A model generated the notes under the pieces. The model did no database searches and was not told where the DNA came from. It worked only from the letters and a program-made list of their open reading frames with translations. A stretch of 45,023 nucleotides of DNA from Oligoflexia bacterium. Lineage in GTDB: Bacteria; Bdellovibrionota; Bacteriovoracia; Bacteriovoracales; Bacteriovoracaceae. Below are positions 25,387 to 33,299 of the stretch, piece by piece (within the stretch, counting starts at the first letter, position 1; every line of letters begins with the position of its first letter). The stretch covers positions 1-45,023 of the forward strand of contig JADGAM010000016.1 in the NCBI GenBank assembly GCA_015232015.1, given 5' to 3'. A program made the translations under genes and the position numbers.

Positions 25387-26775
25387 ATGATTTTCAAATC
25401 AAATTTAAAATTTTTAATCTTATTTCTTTCAATCACAATGTATTTTAATTTGAATACAAATGCCATTGCAGATATGGATTACGACGAAACTGTTGAAACC
25501 TTAAGAACACAATTTAATTTCCTTGAACAATTTAAAAAGTCACTACCAAAAACTATTGAATTATCAGAAAAAAATAACAAAATAGTAGCAGAAGTTATTG
25601 ATGATTATTCTACTTTTGCCGCTACCATTAATTCTGAAATTAAAAAAGAAGAATTCGCAAACAAACTAACTGAAGATACCATTAAAAATGGTGTCCGAAG
25701 CACAGTCCTTGCAAGAATGTTATCAGACTTAGATAATTCATATCAAATAAAAAAAATCAACTATGCAAGAGTTCTGAACCCGCTTATTAATAGGTTAAAT
25801 CCTGAAATTGGTGAATTATTAAATAGAAATTTAGGTCTCGAACGAGAATTAGAAGATATTAAAACATATAATAATCACGAAATGTCTTTAGAATCACTAG
25901 ACTCTGAAAATGAATTTTTTGAAAATGAATTTAGTGATAGACGAGATAATTTATTTAAACGAAAATTAAATTATATAGTTGATAATTATAAAAATAGCAA
26001 TCTAATAGATCCAGATATGGACAGAGAAATTGCTTCTTTAAATAAATTAAATTCAAATAAAAAAAGTGGTCCCATTTCAGGTCTTCCTCAATTTAATCAA
26101 TTTGCCTCAACAAAAACAGATCACAGTTTTACTTATCCAGAAATGTTAGGATGTGCTGCCGGTTGTAGTGGAGCAATTGCAACTCACATATTTCCAGCGG
26201 CCATGCTCCCTCCTTCTGCTCCCATTAGGGCCGCCGTAGCAACCGCAATTTGTATCACTAACTGTGCTCCAATAATTACTAAAACTACAGGGGCATTATC
26301 TGATTGGATTGAAGATCGCTTTAATTCAAAACCAGAATCAAAAAAACTACAAGATAAACCTCTTATCACCCCTGCTCCTGCTCCGGCACCAGCTGCTGGT
26401 AATCTAAAAGAAGATACCCAAGCAAACACAGACATAGACCCAGATGCAGAAGATGATGATGATGAAAGTAGTAGAACAGCAACACCAGTTAATCCACGCT
26501 ACAAAGATGATGATAAAAATACTTCGTCATCAAAAAATGATATTATAAAAGTAGAAGGTATAATTACTCCAATAAATCCAAATTACAATGATGATTCAAA
26601 TCCAAATTATTCACCTGCTAAGGTCGATTTAAGGCATCCTGCTTTTGTAGGAGATCCAACAAAACCAAACTATTATCTTAATGAAGATGGTACTCCTAAT
26701 ATTGAAAGAATAATAAAAAAACGTGAAGTAGATTTTTCATCAACAATTATTTATAGAGACCCGCTTGATCTTTAA
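25387..26775 (+). CDS. Secreted acidic protein with a hydrophobic Cys hairpin, function unknown
   Basis: The protein has 462 residues. A clear signal peptide (about 1-29, ending TNAIA) precedes an Asn/Glu-rich helical region (about 30-245). At about 254-298 a hydrophobic hairpin-like segment carries G-C-A-A-G-C-S-G and, 25 residues later, A-I-C-I-T-N-C-A-P, so two CxxxC pairs face each other. A Pro-Ala linker (PAPAPAPAAG) and an Asp-rich tail follow, with a repeated T-P-(V/I)-N-P-(R/N)-Y motif. I recognise no family. The hydrophobic Cys hairpin resembles short membrane-active or pore-lining segments, but that is speculation. GGAGG lies eight bases before the ATG. Confidence 0.75.
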   Translation: MIFKSNLKFLILFLSITMYFNLNTNAIADMDYDETVETLRTQFNFLEQFKKSLPKTIELSEKNNKIVAEVIDDYSTFAATINSEIKKEEFANKLTEDTIKNGVRSTVLARMLSDLDNSYQIKKINYARVLNPLINRLNPEIGELLNRNLGLERELEDIKTYNNHEMSLESLDSENEFFENEFSDRRDNLFKRKLNYIVDNYKNSNLIDPDMDREIASLNKLNSNKKSGPISGLPQFNQFASTKTDHSFTYPEMLGCAAGCSGAIATHIFPAAMLPPSAPIRAAVATAICITNCAPIITKTTGALSDWIEDRFNSKPESKKLQDKPLITPAPAPAPAAGNLKEDTQANTDIDPDAEDDDDESSRTATPVNPRYKDDDKNTSSSKNDIIKVEGIITPINPNYNDDSNPNYSPAKVDLRHPAFVGDPTKPNYYLNEDGTPNIERIIKKREVDFSSTIIYRDPLDL

Positions 26776-26801
26776 TAACTTTAAGTAATAGGAATAAAAA
26801 A

Positions 26802-27206
26802 ATGAATCAAAGTAAGCAACAATTTAAAAAAGCAATTTCAGAGTATTTAAATACAATGAAAAATCTAAATATAGATAAAAGAATTTACACCGGATATCCA
26901 TTTACTCTTTTATGGTTTTTTAATATTTCTATTCGTCCTCCTTTATTTTTAAACATTATATTTTTGACATTTTTAAGAATTTCTTTATTACTTATTATTT
27001 TAATTATCTTTTCAATAGCATATTTTTTTCTCTTTCTAAAAAATCCTTCCCACATAACCATGCCCATAGGAGCAATTATCACTTGGACTATAATTTTACC
27101 TTTTACGACTGGGAGTATTTATTTTTATACCAAAAAAACTCAGAATCAGTTTTCTCGGGAAATAGAAGAGGCCAAGAAATTATATTATGAGACAATTAAT
27201 AAATAA
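26802..27206 (+). CDS. Small membrane protein with two hydrophobic segments
   Basis: The protein has 134 residues and no recognised family. The polar, Lys-rich N-terminus (1-30) is followed by a hydrophobic region at about 35-85, which may be one or two helices, then a second at about 88-112, and a charged tail with EIEEAKKLYYETINK. It begins 26 bases after the preceding gene with AGGA eight bases before the ATG, so the two are probably co-transcribed. Confidence 0.6.
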   Translation: MNQSKQQFKKAISEYLNTMKNLNIDKRIYTGYPFTLLWFFNISIRPPLFLNIIFLTFLRISLLLIILIIFSIAYFFLFLKNPSHITMPIGAIITWTIILPFTTGSIYFYTKKTQNQFSREIEEAKKLYYETINK

Positions 27207-27231
27207 TTACCTTAAAAAAAACGGAGTAGTA

Positions 27232-27269
27232 AGGGGCGCCAAAAAATAAGTTATTGTTTGACGGCCCCT
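27232..27269 (-). terminator. Long imperfect hairpin over the stop codon of the 756-residue protein gene
   Basis: Outer arms AGGGGC (27232-27237) and GCCCCT (27264-27269) enclose further pairing CAAA/TTTG and a central AATAA-G-TTATT. The hairpin spans the stop codon and last codons of the minus-strand gene. On the minus strand a TTTTTTTT run follows about 11 bases after the stem, which is farther than usual, so termination efficiency is doubtful. It is the only candidate end signal for the convergent genes on both sides. Confidence 0.35.
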
Positions 27270-29521
27270 AAGCTATTCATCAGTGCTGTTCTTTCATCTA
27301 AAAAGCTTAGACAATTTTTAATAACCAATTGCCTTTGCAAAGATTCTATATCTGTAGTTAATCTTTTTTCAATTTCAGGACGAATACTTACATATTCTAG
27401 CATTAACAAATGAATAAGAGATTCGTATAAGGGTTCTATATTTTCAGTAATATATTTTTTTTGTTCTTTTATTTTCAAATCACTATTGTCTTTAACTTTA
27501 TCTTTATTTTCATTAAGGGATTTTACTTGTAACAAAATCATTCTTAATTCTTGTAATTTATTTGAATAAAGTGCTTCTAAAATCCATATGGCATTTCTAA
27601 CAGACCAGGTATATGTTTGAAGACCGAAATTTGATGCTTCTTGCGCTTTGTTTTGTAAAAGAAATAATATTTCCCATTGTCTACTTATAACATCTCTCAA
27701 TGCCTGACCATCGAGATTGTCTTTTAAAGAAAAAAGTAAACTATTATTCTTTAGTCTTTTTTCAACAGTTTCTCCATCTACATATTTTGCTTTATAAAAT
27801 GAAGCTAACTTTTCAAGTTTTTCGAATCCAACAGGTTTTTGTAATTTATTAAATTTTTTTTCCAGCTCTAATGTCATCTTCTTTAAAAAAACAAAATATC
27901 TTCCAATATAAAAATCAACATATTTTTGTTCATGAGAAGAATCCATTACAATATATTTATGATCATAAGCATATCTTATCAATTTATCCCATAGGTATAT
28001 TTCTAATTGTAATGTTCGCTGTTTTTCATTTTCAAGATATTTCTTTAGTTGTGGAAAGGCCTCCGCCAACAATTTATTGTTTTGAAAAAAATCATCTATT
28101 ACATCCAGATACTTTTCAAGTTCAACATAAGTACTTTCTGCTATTAAAGAAAAATTTAATTGGGTCTCCATCTGTTCTAATCTACCCATTCTGGCAGAAA
28201 ATTGCAGATGTTCTTCATATCCAATTTGAAAGTTTTTAAACTGGCTCATCCTTTCATCCCAGCTAGGAATCTCTTTCATATCGGATGAAATGGGAAAATT
28301 CATTAACTTGGGTACAATATTTAAATTTGTATTTGTATTTGTATTTGTATTTGTATTTGTATTTGTATTTGTGGTTACACTCGCGGCCGCACTCGTACCG
28401 ACGACCGCACTGGTACTTGTATTTCCACTGATCTTTCCACTTGCATTTGCATTTTTGGGTAACAACTCTTCAGCATCATCAAGTAAATGATACTCAATCG
28501 CTGTTGATTTAATTTTTTCCACTGTATTTAAGTAACTTTGTCTAACTTTCCCCACGGCCCACATAGCATGTGGATTCATTGGTTGAGTAATAAAATAAAA
28601 TGTAAATGGCCCATATATGGCCAATGCCACAGAATAACCAATATTATTTTTTACTACTCTAATAAATTGTATTAATAGCCCTATGGTGTATTGATAAGAC
28701 ATTCCCTTGAAATTTTTTTTTGGTGAAAGATGTAAAAGATAAAAAAATAATCCCCCTCTAATTACCCAGTGTTTTAAAATATAGCTAAAAGGTAATTTAT
28801 GGGCCCGCTCTTTAGTTTTAATAATCTTTAATCTGTTTTCAAATAAAATTTTCTTTGCAATCTCTTTTTCAGTATAAGTTAGCGTTGAATCTTTTTCTTT
28901 TTCTATAAGCTTTTCATGTAATTTTTTAAAACACAAATCATTCGTACTATTAATAAACTCATTTTTAAAAGGTGTAGTAAGACTTGCAAGTAAACTTTCT
29001 ATTGTTTTGACTCTGACGGTATCACAAAGTCCGGATTTAGCTTGTAAATATTCATATGAAAGTATGTTATAAAGATGTGATAGGATTGAACTTTTGGGAT
29101 CCATGTCTATAACATCAACAAAAAGAATCGTAGAATTATTTTTATCATCTCTAGCAATATGAGTTCCATCCTGTCCAAAAAAATCATAACAAGTACTAAT
29201 TAATGTTTGATTGCAATTTTTTTTTATTAGTAGGAAATTACCATTGAGAAGAGGTGCAAAATTTATTTCTAAAGAATTTCCAAAATCATCAGATAAAACA
29301 AAACCACTAAAACCATTTTCTCTAAATATATTTTGATATTTAATATTTTCAGATAAATCTGTATCCTTATCCTTGAAATTTTTTTTATATTTACTTTCTA
29401 ATTGGAGATAAAATTTAATTGCATTTTGAAAAGAAGTAAAATCTAGATTTATATATTTTTCAAATGTATTTATTTTATTATTATTAGAGGGGACCTCATT
29501 TTTGTTGTAATCGTAATGCAT
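27251..29521 (-). CDS. Unknown protein of an ATP-grasp/transglutaminase cluster
   Basis: The protein has 756 residues and no confident family. It is mostly alpha-helical with many charged residues. Two hydrophobic stretches lie near residues 255-270 and 295-312. A low-complexity Ser/Thr/Ala stretch leads into (TN)8, encoded by eight exact ATTTGT units (28325-28372). In related ATP-grasp operons the partner is an alpha-helical alpha-E (DUF403-type) protein. The C-terminal half here, with RMGRLEQMETQLN (about 441) and A-L-R-D-V-I-S-R-Q-W-E (about 611), could be a divergent version, but the similarity is weak and the idea rests mainly on position. It starts 24 bases after the ATP-grasp gene with no obvious ribosome-binding site. 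Confidence 0.65.
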   Translation of the reverse strand: MHYDYNKNEVPSNNNKINTFEKYINLDFTSFQNAIKFYLQLESKYKKNFKDKDTDLSENIKYQNIFRENGFSGFVLSDDFGNSLEINFAPLLNGNFLLIKKNCNQTLISTCYDFFGQDGTHIARDDKNNSTILFVDVIDMDPKSSILSHLYNILSYEYLQAKSGLCDTVRVKTIESLLASLTTPFKNEFINSTNDLCFKKLHEKLIEKEKDSTLTYTEKEIAKKILFENRLKIIKTKERAHKLPFSYILKHWVIRGGLFFYLLHLSPKKNFKGMSYQYTIGLLIQFIRVVKNNIGYSVALAIYGPFTFYFITQPMNPHAMWAVGKVRQSYLNTVEKIKSTAIEYHLLDDAEELLPKNANASGKISGNTSTSAVVGTSAAASVTTNTNTNTNTNTNTNTNLNIVPKLMNFPISSDMKEIPSWDERMSQFKNFQIGYEEHLQFSARMGRLEQMETQLNFSLIAESTYVELEKYLDVIDDFFQNNKLLAEAFPQLKKYLENEKQRTLQLEIYLWDKLIRYAYDHKYIVMDSSHEQKYVDFYIGRYFVFLKKMTLELEKKFNKLQKPVGFEKLEKLASFYKAKYVDGETVEKRLKNNSLLFSLKDNLDGQALRDVISRQWEILFLLQNKAQEASNFGLQTYTWSVRNAIWILEALYSNKLQELRMILLQVKSLNENKDKVKDNSDLKIKEQKKYITENIEPLYESLIHLLMLEYVSIRPEIEKRLTTDIESLQRQLVIKNCLSFLDERTALMNSLGAVKQ
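28325..28372. repeat. Hexanucleotide microsatellite (ATTTGT)8 within a gene
   Basis: Eight exact ATTTGT units encode an alternating Thr-Asn tract in the minus-strand protein. The unit is a multiple of three, so copy-number change keeps the frame. It is the longest simple repeat in the window and a good strain-typing site. Confidence 0.95.
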
Positions 29522-29545
29522 AAATCATTGCTATTGCAGTTGTTA

Positions 29546-32500
29546 CTACTGCTGAATATTGTTGTAGCAGGTACCTGCAAATATAGGGACAGATTCTACT
29601 TGTAAATTAAAAATATCTTTTATCTCTTCTATCCTTTCAAAATAAACACCATATACTTGATGATTTGCAATTATTCTTAATACTTCATAATCAAGTTTTG
29701 GTGACTTGATCATATTCATAATATCTTTTGAATGTCTCTTTAATTGTTCTTCATTGGCAATTGGTAAACAGGCCCTAACTTCATCAATGTTATTAAGATT
29801 AAGTCCCAATTCTTTTGCAAACAAAATATTCTTGGCATTTTCAATTGCAGGAATTACCTCTCTTATTGCTTTTACCTTAAGAGGGTTGGGAGTTGCAGTC
29901 ATTAGGCCAAGCAAGCTACCATATTTCAAAAGCATATCATTGTAAGAGCAACTTTTTTTCTTTAATGTTTCGATTAACTCTTTTATTAATTTTGATTTTC
30001 TTTTATATTGTTTTAAAGCATCTAAACCATAGATTTCTCTTCTTCCAATCTTGTTAAAAGAATTATTCTCTTCGGCCATTTGATTGGTTGAAAATCCAAG
30101 GTAATTTGCGTAAAAACTTAAGAAATAACTAAAGGCCACAGGATCTTCTTTTAAAGTCTGTTCCTCCATCAACATTATTTCTCTTAATTGTTGATAATGA
30201 ATTATTTCATGTCCAATAGTATATAGTTTTATTAGTGGGGATAACTCTTCTGAAACCCAAATAATAAGCTTTCCTTTATGTAAATAATCTTCCGATGCAC
30301 GTTTGCTTAAAAAAGTCTCTCCATCAATATAATAATCATACACTCCCGCTTTTTTTCTTTGTTCTAAATCTAGTATTGCTATTTTATTTGGAGTTAATTC
30401 TCTACTTAAAAGTGAGTTTAATGAACCTGCTAAAACGGTGTTGGAAAACTTTTGAAGATTATATTTTGCATATGGAAGAACATCTAGGAGCGTTTCTAAT
30501 TCACTAACACTTACATTTCCTCCACTTGCTCCACCTCCACCTTTATTTAAAATATTTTGATATTTTACTAAAAATGGAAATTTTTTAAAATGTTCATCTC
30601 TTCGTAATTGCAGAAGTTGCTCTCGATATCTTCCACTACTGCTGGCCTCTTGTAGTATGCTAAGCCAATTACTCCTTGCTTTTATTATCTCCTCACTTAA
30701 AAAATCACCCTTTATATCACTCTCTACAAGAGATTTGCCTATACTATTTTCTAATTTGCTAGCTATAGTGATTGTTTCAACATTCTCTTTTTTATTATCA
30801 TCTTTCTTATCAAATAAAATATTATAGGTGAAAAAATCATCATACTTATTAGTTTGCAATATTTTTAAATAATTTTCAGATTTATGAGTTATAAAACGCA
30901 TTTTCATTAACATAAAAAATTGATCAATTAATTCTTCAATTTTTTTATAATCACTATCTTTAAATAATCGGCATAAATTAGGTCTTGTTGGAAGTTGATC
31001 TAATAGTTCAATATCATCTTTTACAAGCTGTTTAAAAAGGTCATTTTTGCTATGAAAATCTCTCTCTGTAATTTTATCTAAAACCTTAAAAAAATCATCG
31101 GAAAGATTATTTTCTACTTCTGCAATTTTTTCAGTCAATAATATTTTATACTGATTTAATTTTGAATTATATTTAGAAATTTTAGCTTCTATGTTTTTAC
31201 TTTCAAACAAATCTAAAATTTCTGTCAACGGCTCCATATTTTTGGGATCTAAATAAGAATGAATCTCTCTGGTTTGTCCTTCAACTGCTTTAACAATTTT
31301 ATACATCTCGAATATGTCTTGAACACTCCCTTTTTTTTCTATTGCTATTTTAAGTAGAGATTTTAATTTCTCCACCAAATATTTAAGATGGACTATTTGT
31401 GAGGCCACAAAAATTGGAACATCAATATTTATAGGGATAGGAGCTTTTTCTTTAACTAGCTCTCTAATAGAGACTGACTCATTAGAGTCAACATCATCAA
31501 CAACAATCATTGCAGAATATCCTCCCCCTTGAGAGGTATTTACAGTACTGCTTTGAGGACCTTTCTCCTTTGGTGCTATTCTAACTAAAGCATTATGAGT
31601 TAGCTTTGGTCTTTCATTTCCCTCACCAGCTCCAAAAAATACCCACATTCTTAAATCAGCGGCCAAATTAGCAAATCGATATGAATTTTTTGCTTCCCTA
31701 ACTGCCACTGGTATCCTACCTATTCTTACCAATCGCTGATAAGTAAATGATTCTGGAGAACTAAAGGCCTTTTTTAAAACTTCCTCCTTCTCTTTTTTTT
31801 CCAACGTTTGCATTATATAAATACCCTTCCCTCCAGAGAGTTCGGGGGATTTTACTACCCAATTACTGGGACATAACTTTACTTCTTCTACCGATTTTCT
31901 AATTGATGGCAATGTTTCAGGTGGTTTAATGCAAAATAAATCTGGGTTTAATCCTAAGGTTAATAATTCATTTCTATATATTCTAGGAGCATAATAACTT
32001 AAAATTGGAAGCAGAATTTTATTATCAAGAATTCTGTTTAGGCCACCAATATAGATTTTTTTAGAATGAATGGCATCGATGGCATTGGGAATTGCATGAT
32101 GAGAGACAGCAGGAATAGTATTTCCCATTGAATCTTTAAGTAATTGTTTTTTTCCATTACTTAATACTGAATCTTCTGTATAGACGGTTTTACCTGTTTC
32201 TTGATCCCTCATAAAAATACCTTTTTTAGGATCAAATAATTTAGAATCTATATTGACTCTTGAATACACTGAACTAACTATTGGATCATTTTGTGAAACG
32301 GTTTTAATCCTTAGATTTCCCTCATCATCAGAGTATAATTGATTAGCATCTACATAATAAAGACCACTATAAGTTGCAAGTTGATGAATCTCAGGGGCCG
32401 CTCCATTTGCTCCCCCAGGAGGTAATACTATCGAAACTCCATCTTTCCTTTTCGTCCAATATTCCCCCAGTGAACGATAAGTATCGCCTAATATTTTATA

Positions 32501-33259
32501 ATGATCATTTGGCATTACTCTATCAAATGATTCTAAAAAATCCCTTGAAGATTGCCACATGCCCTCTAAGATCTGCGAGTTATTAGATGCTCCAGAAGGC
32601 GAGCCAGCATTAATTTCTAATAAATTAAAAGGAAATGATGGAGGAATATGCTGATTTTTTAATTTTATAAAATCATCAACAAGTACAAAATCCAGTCCAA
32701 CGGTGTCGAAGAAAGGATAATCTTTCATCACTGGGTGATGAAGTTGTTTTATATATTGAGGAGATGAAAGAATTGATTTTATAAAAATTTCTTGAGTGTC
32801 TTTTGGTAATTGCTTTATAAAATATGAATCACATACATCTTTCTCTCCATAAATACTTTGCAATACTTTTCTTAGAGAGAAAATAAATACTTGAGCAGCT
32901 TTTTCTAAGTAATCAAAATTAGACTTTGAAATGGGAGTTACTGTACTAGTAACTGGCACAGTAAAAAGTTTATATTTTCCAGACTTAGTAATCTTACTAA
33001 AAGTAAGACCTCGTTTCTTTACAAAGCGAGTAAGTTCTTCACTTCTTTTATAATGCTCACTAGGTAAAGTAGAGAGGATCTTGCTAGCGAATTTTGCAGC
33101 ATAAGGGTGTGCCTCAATCCTCTCTATATTTGTCTCTATATTTGTCTTGAAAATATAATTACTAACTTGTACTTGATAATTCCCAATAAACCCTTTGCTA
33201 GGATCATACTGAGTTTCATAGTCATTGTTTTGAACCATATTATTTTCTATATAACTCAT
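29546..33259 (-). CDS. Circularly permuted ATP-grasp protein fused to a HExxH peptidase-like region
   Basis: The protein has 1237 residues. The N-terminal two-thirds matches the circularly permuted ATP-grasp family (DUF404/407 type), which forms amide bonds to peptides or amino acids. Visible blocks are L-L-E-I-N-A-G-S-P-S-G-A-S-N-N (about 211-225), N-W-V-V-K-S-P-E-L-S-G-G-K-G-I-Y-I (about 465-481), H-N-A-L-V-R-I-A-P-K-E-K-G (about 555) and N-T-S-Q-G-G-G-Y-S (about 573-581). That last pair corresponds to the family's ALTR(V/I)A...NSSQGGG. A helical, coiled region follows (about 625-900). At about 1011-1018, T-I-G-H-E-I-I-H-Y-Q-Q is a textbook HExxH zinc site. Stand-alone family members are near 480 residues, so the fusion is unusual. 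It lies between the transglutaminase-like gene (40 bases) and the 756-residue gene. The start site is weakly supported, and the codon-8 ATG is an alternative. Confidence 0.8.
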   Translation of the reverse strand: MSYIENNMVQNNDYETQYDPSKGFIGNYQVQVSNYIFKTNIETNIERIEAHPYAAKFASKILSTLPSEHYKRSEELTRFVKKRGLTFSKITKSGKYKLFTVPVTSTVTPISKSNFDYLEKAAQVFIFSLRKVLQSIYGEKDVCDSYFIKQLPKDTQEIFIKSILSSPQYIKQLHHPVMKDYPFFDTVGLDFVLVDDFIKLKNQHIPPSFPFNLLEINAGSPSGASNNSQILEGMWQSSRDFLESFDRVMPNDHYKILGDTYRSLGEYWTKRKDGVSIVLPPGGANGAAPEIHQLATYSGLYYVDANQLYSDDEGNLRIKTVSQNDPIVSSVYSRVNIDSKLFDPKKGIFMRDQETGKTVYTEDSVLSNGKKQLLKDSMGNTIPAVSHHAIPNAIDAIHSKKIYIGGLNRILDNKILLPILSYYAPRIYRNELLTLGLNPDLFCIKPPETLPSIRKSVEEVKLCPSNWVVKSPELSGGKGIYIMQTLEKKEKEEVLKKAFSSPESFTYQRLVRIGRIPVAVREAKNSYRFANLAADLRMWVFFGAGEGNERPKLTHNALVRIAPKEKGPQSSTVNTSQGGGYSAMIVVDDVDSNESVSIRELVKEKAPIPINIDVPIFVASQIVHLKYLVEKLKSLLKIAIEKKGSVQDIFEMYKIVKAVEGQTREIHSYLDPKNMEPLTEILDLFESKNIEAKISKYNSKLNQYKILLTEKIAEVENNLSDDFFKVLDKITERDFHSKNDLFKQLVKDDIELLDQLPTRPNLCRLFKDSDYKKIEELIDQFFMLMKMRFITHKSENYLKILQTNKYDDFFTYNILFDKKDDNKKENVETITIASKLENSIGKSLVESDIKGDFLSEEIIKARSNWLSILQEASSSGRYREQLLQLRRDEHFKKFPFLVKYQNILNKGGGGASGGNVSVSELETLLDVLPYAKYNLQKFSNTVLAGSLNSLLSRELTPNKIAILDLEQRKKAGVYDYYIDGETFLSKRASEDYLHKGKLIIWVSEELSPLIKLYTIGHEIIHYQQLREIMLMEEQTLKEDPVAFSYFLSFYANYLGFSTNQMAEENNSFNKIGRREIYGLDALKQYKRKSKLIKELIETLKKKSCSYNDMLLKYGSLLGLMTATPNPLKVKAIREVIPAIENAKNILFAKELGLNLNNIDEVRACLPIANEEQLKRHSKDIMNMIKSPKLDYEVLRIIANHQVYGVYFERIEEIKDIFNLQVESVPIFAGTCYNNIQQ
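33122..33145. repeat. In-frame 12-bp tandem duplication
   Basis: CTCTATATTTGT occurs twice in a row, giving a repeated T-N-I-E near residue 40 of the ATP-grasp protein. Confidence 0.85.
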
Positions 33260-33299
33260 TTATGTTTTATAATTTTACCGTCTTATTTAGTTACATTAG

